Below, in pieces: positions 11,128-23,710 of a DNA stretch of 64,000 nucleotides (positions are counted from its first letter, which is position 1; each line of letters starts with the position of its first letter). The notes beneath the pieces were generated by a model. It worked only from the letters and a program-made list of their open reading frames with translations. It was not told the DNA's origin and did not search any database. This DNA is from Impatiens glandulifera (taxonomy: Eukaryota; Streptophyta; Magnoliopsida; Ericales; Balsaminaceae). The DNA lies in contig NC_061868.1 in NCBI RefSeq assembly GCF_907164915.1, forward strand, positions 23,369,819 to 23,433,818, in the 5' to 3' direction. The position numbers and the translations under genes are program-made.

Positions 11128-13050
11128 GGTGTCTTTCTCTCAAAACATTTTGCAGGTAGACTTCGAGTCTGTTTACACTATTGGGATTCCTAAGATAGTG
11201 GAGATGTTCCAAACCCTAGAATCGTCCGGTCTAATGATGTTCCTTGGTAGACCCAAAAATGTACACGAAGTTGAGGTACGCCAGTTCATTTCAACAACGA
11301 TGATCATCGGGATAACATCCAATGCTGGGTGAAAGCTAATGAGATCATTATTTCCAAAGAGATGTTTGCCGAATATTTTGAGCTTCCAATAGAAGGGCTC
11401 ACAATATTCGACCAGATTCTGTCAGACATGATCAAGGAGATGTAAACGGTCTTCTCGAATGTCTCTCATCCTATTCTTACTGATGGAAAGAAGAGGCTGG
11501 TGAAGCCATAATACTGTCTGCTCAACGAAATTTTTGTGAAATCCCTTCGCGCTAAGGTGGGTCCTTCGATGCGTACACACATGACCGTTTTAAAATAATG
11601 GTGGCCATCACCAAAAGAATGGCCATCAATTGGTCATTGATTTTATTTACAACCCTAGTGGCGATGTTGACGCTCCCGAAGAAGCATCATACTGGATTTA
11701 CTGTACAGATAAGTAGAGTACTTGAGCACATCAAGGTGAACACAAGGAAGGGAGTGATCGTCCATCCATCCAGGATTCTAACCATTAGAACGGTTAGTGC
11801 TTACCTTATCAGGTTAAAAGGGGTACATGACTCTAGTCTTGAACATTCGCATAACAGTCGAGCAGACAGTCAACAACCCTCTCCAAGTGATCAACAAAAG
11901 AAAGGGGAAGGAGGTTAATCCTTGAGGAATCTACTGAAAGCTCAAACAGACGAACCTTCAACTCAACAGAAGAGTATGCCAAGACGGATTCTAAGGAAAA
12001 GAGGCAAGAGACTCTAATGTAGTGATGGAAGTAAATCCCACCACAGTCATGTCTTAATTCCTGAGGTAACCCCTACAATAGAGGAAATTCCTGAGGTAAC
12101 CCCTACAACAGAGTAAATTCCTAAGGTAACTCCGGAATTGGTACTAGCCTAAGCACCAGCTGTATTCTTTACTGAAGCACCAACTGTAGAGTCATCTGAT
12201 AAGCGTGCTGAAAGACCAACAACAACTCCAATAGCAGTTGCTTCTTTAACAAATGCTTCACTAGAAACTACCATAACAAGAGCTCCAGCTGCTAAAGGTA
12301 TTGAAATAAGGGAAACAGTCCCAACTATTGTACGACCTGTCGAAGTTTCAGATGAAGGAAAAGAACTAGCAGTTCTTGAACACAATGCTCCCTCCCTAGA
12401 GCAACTCACCATTGATCTGATTATGGAGGAGGTCGAGCAGAAAGCAATGGAGAGGCTGGAACTCTTCAAAAACTAGAGCAATCGGAGGCTTCACGGTAAG
12501 TTCTCTGAATTCCTACAAAGTTTCGATCCTAACATGAAGATTAAAGCGTTAATAGTTCAAGAGAAATCTATCATGAAGTGGACCTGCATTAACAACATAC
12601 AGGAGGCTCTCAAAAGAAGAGAGTTAGTCGCAGTCAGTGCTATAGGAGGTACTCTGTACACAATCTGTCACTAGAGAATGGAAAATTACAGGTCACAGGA
12701 CAAAACTACATGGATGAATTCCAGAGTTAGTGAAAAGCTATGAGAGATCATGAATTCAGTAAGCTTGAAAGCATTGTCAATCATACATGGTATTGAGTCT
12801 TCCAGGGATGCTGAGTTACAATGGGCACCAGTAAATTCATCTAGTGCCAATCCTCTGACCTCTCGCTCGCAAGAAGTGTCTTATTAAACTCCTCCCCTTG
12901 AGTCCACACTAGTAAATGCAGTGCCGATCAGCACAGCTACTAAGTATCAAACCTCCCCTACTATTGAGCAGCTACCCTCCCCAACATAGCAGCACACTTC
13001 CCCGGCTATATCGAATCACTTAGAGAACAATAGGAAACCTCTCGACTCTT
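11128..13050 (+). pseudogene. ORF2 (QVDF..SVYT family), near full length, decayed
   Basis: The first part gives SFSQNILQVDFESVYT, IVEMFQTLESSGL, EVEVRQFI, then in other frames FAEYFELPIEGLTIF, VFSNVSHP and LVKP.YCLLNEI. From 11598 the frame MVAITKRMAINWSLILF matches the end of the conserved domain of the minus-strand copy (MVAISKCMQINCASTLY). It continues with GFTVQISRVLEHIKV and KGVIVHPSRILTIRTVSAYL. A Pro/Thr/Glu-rich low-complexity tail follows (EVTPTIEEIPEVTP, TVESSDKRAERPTTTP, EVEQKAMERLELF). Multiple stops and frameshifts exist. It sits 3' of pol in the same orientation, like the extra ORFs of some plant LTR retrotransposons. Function unknown. Confidence 0.65.
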
Positions 13051-13921
13051 GAATTTCTCGGTCATTAAGCGTTATTCGTTCAAGTTCTTTGCAAGTTTCT
13101 ACGTTAAGCACACACGAGACTATATACATTGAAAGATAATATTTTTGTATCATTCGTTAGTGATTTCATTATTGTAAGTTGAATAGAACATTTTTTGTTC
13201 AACAAGATAGTGTGAGAGCTAGGAGTTTAGACATGCAATTGTTTTTTTTTGAGAAATGGCTTACGCAATTAATTAAAAAGACCTGAAAAGGTGAAAAGAG
13301 TACAAGAGCTGAAATTGAGCTTACAAAAATTTGCTCAAAGTCAACACACAATGGCCATGAGGAATCCATAGTTGGCCTAAGAAATGCACACGGACAAAAA
13401 ATGGGACAATAGATTAAGCATGTAGCCCGCAAACACACTTAATCATTTAACTAGGCGCAGAACTTGCCGTCTGACGGGCTCGAACTCAGGACCTTATTGT
13501 GAGAATATTCACCTCTTGTTGCCACTAGACTTGAAGATGGGATTAAGACAAGTACAACCCTTTAACAAACTAGGCCATAACGTTGTTAAGACATGTGATC
13601 TGAGTGGTTTTGTGTAGAGGTTATACAAATCAAAGTCTTCTAATAGAATTCTTCTAGAAATAGAAGAAGGGGTGACGTATGAGTTTTATCTCCGAACATC
13701 CATAAAATCTTGTGTTATCTTTACATTGCTTCATTCAGTCTTACATTTTTTGCTTCAAATCCTACAAGTATCTTCCAGACTTGAAACCGTTCAAGAGCTT
13801 GCTACGATTTATTTAAGAATAGAAACATATTTTCAATCTCTAATAGGATTAAAATCGCATTTAAGTGAAAAATAGAAAAACAATATTCAACCCCCTTCTA
13901 CTGTTGTATTCGATCATAGCA
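13051..13921 (+). repeat. 5'-truncated Copia LTR (R/U5-like part)
   Basis: ATTGTAAGTTGAATAGAAC..GTTCAAC (about 13174-13204) parallels ATTGTAAGTTGAACAGAGT..GTTCAAC of solo LTR 3 at 41508-41539. AGAAGGGGTGACGTATGAG (13665) parallels AAGAAGGGGTGATGACATAGG there. The end CAACCCCCTTCTA..CGATCATAGCA is a typical plant Copia LTR 3' end. The U3 part with palindromes is absent, and a SINE-like insert lies inside. Confidence 0.6.
13236..13584 (-). mobile_element. Probable tRNA-derived SINE
   Basis: Read on the minus strand, the insert has an A-box-like GTCTAGTGGCAA (13530-13519) and a B-box-like GAGTTCGAGCC (13487-13477) about 32 bp apart, as in tRNA-type Pol III promoters. It ends in an A-rich tail that appears on the + strand as the T run at 13242-13250. 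Similar sequences flank it (GTTTAGACATG at 13225-13235, GTTAAGACATG at 13585-13595), consistent with an 11-bp duplication with one mismatch. Length, about 350 bp, is within the plant SINE range. I do not recognise the family. Confidence 0.6.
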
Positions 13922-14149
13922 TTTAACTTTTTTTAATTTAATATTATATTTTTATTAATATTTTGCAGATTTCTTCGAGTTGTACACTATCGTAAAGAAT
14001 ATCTGATCAATTTTGCTTTTAGGATTTAGTGGATTTTGCGGTTTCTCTCAAATATAGAGATAAAGGAAAATTGGAGTTTTTTTAACGTCCACCAAATCAC
14101 AATTAATGGATTTTAATAATTATCAACATTGGTACATTTATTAAATCTC

Positions 14150-16320
14150 TTTGAGACGTGCCTTGAGGTTAATACTTATACTCCAAGATTATGAAATTCA
14201 ATCAAGTCTTCTTCATATACCTCTAAAAGTAATAAAGATGAATGTTAAAAATGTGGAGGTTGAAAATGCTGAAGAAGAATACTATGAAGAAGATATTGAA
14301 GATTTCTCAATTCAATGCAATCTTAAGGATAAATGTGACGTTGTAAGTGAGTTTTTAGTTGAAGATGAGGATGGAGAAGATGACCTTAATTATAAAGAGG
14401 ATGTTGAAGTTGAGTGAAATTATACTAGTGATATAGATGATGAAAAAGATGAAGATTAAGTTTCTGAATAGTTTTATAAAAGTGACCCCAAGAGTTATTT
14501 ATGGAGTGGTAGTGAAGAAAGTGATTATGAGGGGCTTGATGATGATGTAATATCTCATTGAGTAAAGAGACAACAATCTTCTCATTTAAATTCAACCCTT
14601 CTGTTCATGGTGCATGGAGGTTCATTGTAGGCATGATGTTTAAATCAAAACAAATAATAAAAGATGCTATAAGAGATTATTTATGTGATTACAGAGTTAG
14701 TTTAAAATGAATTAAACAAGAATCCTACACAATGAGGGTGAAATGCAACAAAGAAGGATGTTCTTAGTATTTTTTGGCAAATAAGGACAAAATAGAAAGA
14801 AAAATAAAGTGTATAGTAAAGAGTTATTGTCCCAAGCACAGTTGTTATTCTGATAACAAGAACATGTTGGTCTTTGCAAAGTAAGTTGAGATGAAATTTC
14901 GCAATAGAATTTTAACTCAAAAAGACATTTCCACAAAAACTCTTCAACAAATTTGTAGTGAGGACTTAAATTGTGATGTGAGTTGTTCTTTGATGAATAA
15001 AGCCAAAAGAGTAGTTTTGAACAAAGTTGAATGTTACATCAATAAAGACATCAGTGAGTTATGGAACTATTTGGTAGATCTATAATCAATGAATAATGGT
15101 ACTTTTATTCTTAAAACCATATAAGATGAAACCACGGGTGAAACAAACTTTTATAGAATGTATGTGTGTTTTGAGGCATGTAAGAGTGGTTTGATAAACG
15201 GTCGTAGATCAATAATTGGGGTTGATGGATTCTTTTTAAAGACTACATTTAAAGGAGAACTACTACCTACTATTGGTCGAGATGTAAATGATCACATATT
15301 CCCGTTAGCATGGGATGAGGTGGAAGGAGAGAGTCGAACAAGTTGGAATGGTTTTTTGAAACTTCTAATTAAGGATTTAAATTTAGAAGAAGGAGATAAC
15401 ATTAGCATTATATCAGACATGCAAAAGGTATATTTTTAAATTAAAATTTGATTTCAATGTACAATTTGATATGTAAATTTGATCACAAAGTTTTTAAGAA
15501 TAGTTTCTGAATTATTTGATTTCACTTTTTAGGGATTAATAAGAAGAATTGCTGAATTATTACAAAATGTAGAGCATAGATTTTGTTGCCACCATTACTA
15601 TACAAATTGGGCTAGAGGAGGAAATATGGGTGAAGACATAAAATTATTGTTTTGGAGGTGTGCTTGATCCAACTATTAAGAATGATATGATGTCAATTCA
15701 AGAGTACTCGAATAAACCAAACAAGTAGCCAGTACTTCTATGATCCGAATTACTGATAGAAGATGGTCAAAGGCAAACATCAAAAAGTATCCAAAGTGTG
15801 ACATGGTAGACAAGAATATTTGTGAAACATTTAATTCATAGATATTACTAAGAAGATAAATGTCTATCATTAACATGTTGGAGCACATCCGATTAATGAT
15901 GATGAGAAAGGTTTATCGCTTAAGAAAAGAAATGGATATGAATTGGATTGGATTGGATTGTATTGTATTGGATTAGAGACATTTCTCCTATAGCAATGCA
16001 GAGACTCGAACTTGCAAAAGTAATTATCATATGTGCACATTGGACTTTAACGAAGAATTCAAGTAAGAGATCATTGAAGGAATACATAGGCATGTTATAG
16101 ATATTAGAGAAAGAAGTTACACATGTGGACTATGGGAACTCACATGCATACCTTGTGGATTATATCTCGGATATGTATAACAGAATAGTGATCAATAAGG
16201 CGTAGGAAAATGTCATTAAACAATTACGTGGAATTGAATTTTGGAAACCCTAGTGTGATTGCTTTTGATTTTACCTTGTAATGTTCAAAAGTGAAGGGGT
16301 AGAAAAAATTAAGAAATATA
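14150..16320 (+). pseudogene. MuDR-type (MULE) transposase pseudogene, best copy
   Basis: Order of visible parts: an acidic N-terminal segment (EEEYYEEDIEDFSIQCN), the plant MuDR DNA-binding domain (SYTMRVKCNKEGC, IVKSYCPKHSC, MKFRNRILTQKDISTKTLQQ), then the MULE transposase domain (YVCFEACKSGL, IIGVDGFFLK, PTIGRDVNDHIFPLAW). Putative DDE residues are Asp 15224-15226, Asp 15416-15418 (ISDMQK) and Glu 15824-15826 (CETFNS). HRFCCHHYYTN follows the second Asp. A GT..AG intron (15428-15532, phase 0) splits SDMQK from GLIRRI. The remains of a C-terminal CxCxxWxLTxIPC SWIM-like finger appear near 16110-16165. Several stops (for example in SEF..DED at 14415) make it inactive. All four MULE relics lie in the macro-repeat. 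Confidence 0.88.
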
Positions 16321-19300
16321 CTTTTGAATTTTTTGTTCATATATAAATAAACATTTTAAATTATAGAAAGACATAATGATGATCATTTATTTTATTAGGA
16401 CTATTTTAACTTGTATATCATATATTTATATTTTTTTTCATATAAATATTAATATATGTATTTTGTTTTCTTTCTTTTTAATAAAAAAGTGAATAAAATT
16501 ATAGATATATAAATTATGAACATTTAAAAAAATGAAAAATATGGTTAGTTGACATTACAAGCGCATTTAAGTTCACACTTATCCATGCCTTCCAAGTTCA
16601 ATTACTCAAGTTGCACAATTTATATCTCCCTCGTAGGCCATCTCATAGGCTATTTGTTTTTTAGGAATTAAAGGAAAACTAGCATGACACCTCATATTTA
16701 TGGTCCCCGCTTTAACTCAAAGCGCTTCTAGATGAGATTTAACCCGTGACCTTTAGGTGACTTAAGCCGACTTTAACTCATAGGCCATTTGTATTTAATT
16801 TTATGAATATATATGTTATTAATTATATATTTTATATGATTATGTATATAATAACAGTTTATTATCTCATACATATATATATTGATTTTTTAATTTATTT
16901 TTTATTTATATTTTAGGAGAAATAACAAAATAAAATTGAATATAAAACACAAACGAAGCTTTAAACGACTTTGACAGTGATGGATCTACGATGATACCAG
17001 CTTGGTTAGCTTGGTTTGAGACATTTCAGTCACATGTCATCTCCAACTTAATCCAAAAAAATATACATAAATAGAAAAAGAAAAGAAAAAAGATGTCCAA
17101 ATGAAATAGATATTGGTTAACAACTATAGGCTATTTTGTTTACTTAAATTCACAAATAATAGTTATAGATACAAGTAAATAGTAATGTTTTTAGTTATTA
17201 ATAGATCGAAAAATGTAAAGGTAATGAAGATAACTATTACCTAACTTCAGCAATTCATCGTATCACTAGTGAAATAATCGAAAATAAATATGAAAACATG
17301 GTTGCTTACTCTATATCATTGTTTGTGAGTGTGTCGTCTGAAAAAGCGAAGAGACCACGCATATATAATTCATTATCAATGTGTTTTGTCTGAAGGTAAA
17401 TAAGGCACCTTATCTACTATTAAATCCGGAACAAGTGAATGTGAGGCGGTTGGCTAGCGATGGAGGAGAGAAAGAGAGCCTCATCCAGATCCTTCTCTTC
17501 TATTCTCTTCTTCTCCTCCTATTTTATCCACAAATCTGGTACAAATTTTTTTTTCATGATCGAGAGAATATAAGATCAATCTAAAAAGGAAAGCAAGTCT
17601 TGCGCATGGATGAAGTCCTAGGCCTCATTTGGACATGTAATTATAAAATAAATATAAATTTTAAGTTTGTTTGATTTATTATATTTTATTTAATAATTCC
17701 AAATTTTAATTATAAATTGGGGGTAAAATTACGGTGTCTACAATATTACAAAAGAATGAACTGAAAATATAATAACTAATAATTAAATAAAAAACAAATT
17801 ATCTTTTATAACACATACACAAAATAGAAAAATAATTGCGATTTCTTGACCATGATACAGTTTATATCAAAAATGCAATTTATAAAAATAATATATCACA
17901 ACTTAACTCTTAAATATATCAGTTTTTTATATATTATATTATCAAAATCTAATTTTAGTAATGTAACATATTAAGAATAATAAAAAATGAATTATTAAGA
18001 AATAAAAATTATGAATAGATTGGAATCATACTCACAGCACACAATATATATATATAATCTAAATAAAATTTATGTTATTATATATATTAATCTTATTATA
18101 ATAATGATTTAAATTTGAATTATATAAATAAATTTCATTATATTATAAAATAAAGTCAAATAATATTTTTGTCCAAATTAAGAAAAACATAAATATGTGA
18201 CCAATAAAAGTTGTGTGTGCCTACTTAAAATAATGCATAATTTTTTTTTAATTGTTTTTTATAAATTTAATAAATTTCAACTTAACATTTAACAATGAAG
18301 GGGAGAATTCAGGACAATGAATAATGAATTGTTAATGAAATTTGTAATTATATTTTGTAATTAATTAACAAAATAAAAGTAACAATAATAGAAACATTAA
18401 TTTGATGATTTAAGTTAAAATATATTAATAATTTATTAGATTTATTATTAATTAATGACATTAAATATAGTAATAAAATTAAAATTAATTTCATAAAAAA
18501 AATTCATAAATATTAAAGACTAATTAAAGTTGTAAATAGTTGTTTGGGAGTTATTTCTTTACATTTCTTATTATCCTTGAGAGTCATTTCTTAATATAAA
18601 TTTTCTAACATTTTAAACAAAAATTTTAAACTAATCTTTCTAAAATCTTAACAAAATTTATTTTAGTTTTGGTTAAGATAATTTACATTTATTGTAATTT
18701 TAAATATTAAAACGATAGTTTAATTTCATTACAAGTAAGTAAGAATAATGAGACATATACATAAACATATTAAAAATAATAATAAATAATTTATATAAGA
18801 AAAAAGTCATAGACATAAAAGGAAGAGATATTGGTGATATGTTTAATAACCTCGACACCAGAAGAGGAAGAGATGATATAGATATGCTTAATAACCTTAA
18901 CGTCTTCGCCCAATAATCGATTATATATGTGAAAGAACACTATGTAAATTATATGATAATTATTTTTACAAATTAAACAAAAAATAATATCTATTTTAAA
19001 AAAAAATTTAAAATAACCTTTATTAAAATCCAAAATTTTAAATATTTTTTTATGTATCATAGTATAATTTATAATTAAGCATCTAATAAGACACAATATC
19101 ACTTATGTGTTATTGACACATTTATAATCAAGCACAACGTGTTTATTTTAGACCAACACAACTACTTTTCAAGCATTTTTTTAGTAAAATTTTATAAATT
19201 ATATAAAATATTTTAAATTTAAATTTTTAATCTTTATTTTTATCAAAAAATTCTTCTAAATTTCAAAACATATTAAACCCTAAAATGTTTTTTAAAAAAT

Positions 19301-20254
19301 TATGAAATTGTGCTAGTGATTCAATAAAGTTATTTATATATTTTTTTGTTTTAAATTTATTAATGAGTAATAATTAATATAACTATATTTAATCATTTTC
19401 TCCATGTACAACCGTAATAGATCAGGTCGGACTGAAAATAATTTTAATTCGAAATAAAACAATAAGTCAAATATTTGGTAATTTGAAGTTAATTCTTATT
19501 TGTATTTTGGTTATACATATTCAAATTATTATATTAATTTCAATAGATAAACACATTTAATTTATTTGATTGTACTTTCAATATTTATTTATTTTACTAT
19601 ATGAGCTACATTTTAGTAAGATTTAGCACATTTTAAAAATATAACTAATCTATATTCAAAGTAATTCTATTTTGTTTGTTCAATTATAAGAATAAAAATT
19701 TTCTATAATTTTTAAATATAGAAATTGAATTATAAATATATTTTATTTAGGTTGAAATTGACATTAAAATTCTAATTATAATGTCGCCTATAATTCAAAC
19801 ACATCCTAAATGATTTTTTCGAAAAAATATTTAGATCCTTAAATTCTAAATAAATAAGAAAATTGAATTAAGAAAATATAAATATTAACATACAATATTT
19901 TCATGATAAAATGTCGGTCATTAATCTTATATAGTAACAATATTTAAAAGATAAGAGTCACCGATCTTTTTAAACACGACAACTTTATCGTGTATTTTCA
20001 ATAATCCTAACGATTTTCCATTATTTAGGGCCACTTTCATACCTTATTCTTCACTTCCATAAATAAAATCAAAATTGAAAAGAAAATCAAATATAACCCA
20101 AAACATATAACATAAATCAAATTTTCTTTAAATTATAAGCAATCACAACAAGAGCCAACATTTGGGGCTCAAACTTTAATTTGAACCATTTAGGGCTCGA
20201 ACTATCAAAGTTTTGGCTATTTAGGGGTTTTTACTAAATGGATGTTAGGTCCAT
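16321..20254 (+). other. Intergenic part of macro-repeat copy 3
   Basis: No gene seen. AT-rich spacer with the unit blocks listed for copy 3. A reading frame at 18791-19102 on the minus strand is Ile/Lys-rich low complexity arising from a short internal duplication (TATGTTTAATAACCT..), not a protein. Confidence 0.7.
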
Positions 20255-21062
20255 CTATGTTTATACACGTGGCAATAAAATGTAATAACTTAATTTCTAC
20301 ATGTCATCATTTTTCAACAGGTTCTCTCTTTTTTAAGACATCTTTTTCTTCTTCAATTCCTTTCATTGATCCATCTCCAAGAAGTTTAACGATTCAGGTA
20401 TTTAGATTTTTTTTAAATTGGTTTATCTAGGTTTAAATTCTTCGTTTGTTAATGTTGTTTTGTTTGATTTAGGGTTTAGATCAGGGTTTTAATATTTGTT
20501 CCTTTTTATATTGTTTTGAAATCTACAACGTTCTCATCATCTAGAATCTCACAAGTAATCTTCACACTTTATTTTGTTCTCTATTAAGAGTCATTTCTGT
20601 TGAAATTATATTCTTTGTTTGAGTGTATATGCAACTCCATTGAATTCTTTTTGATTGTGTTCATCTAGTAAATAATATACATAAAGTTTAGATAATGATT
20701 TTCATATGTATGGATTAGTATATGTGTTTTCCCTTAGAATATCATTATCCTTTCATATTACAGTCATTTTATTAAATGTTTATATATCATGTCCTATAAT
20801 ACTAATTTTAATGTATAATGAATATTACAATAAGTTATTTTTGCATATCTTATGGACATAATGACTTTTATTTTATCTAGTTTTTAATCAAAATAATAAC
20901 CTTATTACTAATAGATATTATAGTAAGTTCTTTCAAATTCTTGTATATCATTTATGTTTTGTTTCCATTTCCTATTTGTAATATCGAAGGATAATGGATA
21001 TTATAGTAAGTATTTTTTCATATCAATAGAATCATTTTAGACATGCATATAAGTGCATATTA

Positions 21063-21687
21063 GACTATCCACAGCAGGGTGTCAAATAAGGTATCAAATG
21101 GGTGTTAAAATAATATCAAATGGTGCAGCAGAGTATCAAAATTAAGTGTTAAAATATGGGTATCAAATTTTGATACGAGACCAAATTTGATTTGCCCAAT
21201 CACAGCGTGCCAAGTGGCAGCGCTGGTGGTTACTTTTTTGTTTTTGTTTTCTTTTTTAAATACACTTTTGCATAATAATTGATCAAATATATATATATAT
21301 ATATATCATTATTTTTTATTTTTCGAGATCTATAAATAGAGACTTGGTTTGTGTCATTTGGACACCAAAATATTTCTGAAATTTTCCAGCATATTATCAT
21401 CCTTGTTTGTATCACCTTTCTTTTGAAATCTTCAAACTCTTTCATGGATCCTTCACAAAACTACAACTTCTTTCCAAATTAATTCCCAAATCAAGCTTAA
21501 AACCCAAATACACAACCTTCGAACCAAAACATGATGATGTGGAAGTGAGAGAAAGTGAAAAAGTAATTTTGATACCTTGAATAACACTCTTCTGTAGGAT
21601 ATGCTAAAAAGTGAGTGTTAAAATAGGTGTTAAGCTGACGTGGCAGGGTATTAAATGAAAAAATTTGATACCCTGTTGTGGATAGTC
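21063..21687 (+). mobile_element. PIF/Harbinger deletion derivative, TSD TTA
   Basis: Terminal inverted repeats are GACTATCCACAGCAGGGT at the left and its near complement ACCCTGTTGTGGATAGTC at the right (about 24 bp with mismatches). They are flanked by TTA on both sides (21060-21062, 21688-21690), the target duplication of PIF/Harbinger elements. Inside are a TATA-like CTATAAATAGAG near 21329 and, from 21444, a short frame MDPSQNYNFFPN ending in a stop. That frame resembles the N terminus of the Myb/SANT-like ORF1 proteins carried by plant Harbinger elements (from memory). The transposase is missing, so it is non-autonomous but larger than a typical MITE. Confidence 0.85.
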
Positions 21688-22136
21688 TTATTGATGAACA
21701 TAAAATAGTTATGTCTTATTTATTGCCTGAATTATATTAGGTCTTATTACATTGTCTAAATTGTTCATCAAGATAATCTTTTGCATCATGTTTCCTATAA
21801 TGACAATCCAAATAAGAGAGAGTTTGGGCATTTTGAATAGAATAACACAACAAAAAGATTTTCAAATATCCACTAAAATATTACTCTATTTTCTGGAAAA
21901 TTAAACAAAAACTAACTTTGATAATGAATATTTAATCCACATAAACTAACTTTGATAATAAATATTTATTTATAAGTATGATTATGCATATTTTGAAAAA
22001 CTTACATATGGAAATACGACATATTAGGAAAAATAAAGATTTTTTTAGATAAAAGTTCTAAAGGCCGTCATTGTAAGAACACAATCATTACTCTGAAGAA
22101 ACTTTCTCAAATTTCAGATCGGTAATATATTCTTAA

Positions 22137-23228
<1,092 letters not shown>

Positions 23229-23710
23229 ATGATCCAAGGATACATAAACAATAAAATCCCAAACCAACATAACTCTATATATCCTGCCTGGTTTGATCAA
23301 CCCAAAAGTCTCGTGATTTCTGCACCAACATTGATGACAGAATATCGGAAATGGGTAATGAAATATAGTATGCATAACTTACACAACTATACACATAACC
23401 ATCACCAATTACGCATTCATATAACACTTTTATATATAAGTATTATATAAAGATCTAGTATTATTAGTATCAATAATAACCGAGGCCTTCAGATGATAGG
23501 TTAGAACTTTCACTACATTGGTGATCGGGGAGCACGGGATCTGACTAGTACATTGGTGATCGGGGAGCACGGGGTCTGACTAGTGTTTTTGATGGACTTA
23601 CCCTACATGCCCATAAAAAAATTGTGTCAAAAGACTTAAAACTAATATTTACTTATCAAAATCCATAAAAATAAAAAAATTAAATAAATAGATAAACTTA
23701 TGGGAAATTA
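23229..23710. other. Unassigned DNA with a 2x tandem duplication
   Basis: No gene seen. A segment of about 36 bp (ACATTGGTGATCGGGGAGC followed by ACGGGRTCTGACTAGT) occurs twice in a row at about 23515-23584. The rest is AT-rich and matches no other part of the window. It lies between the end of macro-repeat copy 4 and the CID gene fragment. Confidence 0.5.

Larger units (their letters stand above)
4827..13921 (+). mobile_element. Chimeric Copia-type LTR retrotransposon remnant
   Basis: The left end TGCTGGGTCAAATT matches the solo LTR start TGTTGGGTCAAATT at 40395. The right end CGATCATAGCA resembles the LTR end GATCCTATCA of the element at 55183-62342. Between them lie an LTR part with palindrome arrays, an ORF2 fragment, Copia integrase, reverse transcriptase and RNase H, a full-length decayed ORF2, and a 5'-truncated LTR. 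No primer-binding site, gag or target-site duplication is visible. The left flank is the middle of one MULE copy and the right flank is the 5' flank of another. This is therefore a recombinant or rearranged element, not a simple insertion. Confidence 0.7.
13922..22136 (+). repeat. Macro-repeat copy 3 (most complete unit)
   Basis: This copy shows the full order of blocks: 5' flank, MULE pseudogene (14150-16320), the TGCCTTCCAAGTTCA block (16585), GAGAAATAACAAAATAAAATTG near 16917, the AAGCGAAGAGACCACGC block (17343), an unexpanded CT tract (17495), the CGATAATCGATTAT-like block (18910), the ATGTCGGTCATTAATC block (19910), the GGCTCAAAC block (20170), and a region present only here and partly at 48920-49380 (20255-22130). 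The latter holds a PIF/Harbinger derivative and otherwise no gene that I can see. The next unit begins at 22137. Length without the PIF insert is about 7.6 kb. Confidence 0.75.

Noticed and set aside
12149..12469. Minus-strand frame of 106 codons
   Set aside because: Antisense of the Pro/Thr/Glu-rich part of ORF2.
13441..13490. tRNA gene suggested by a B-box-like motif
   Set aside because: No cloverleaf can be formed around it; it fits a SINE promoter better.
18791..19102. Minus-strand frame of 103 codons
   Set aside because: Ile/Lys/Phe-rich low complexity over AT-rich spacer with a small internal duplication; not open in other unit copies.
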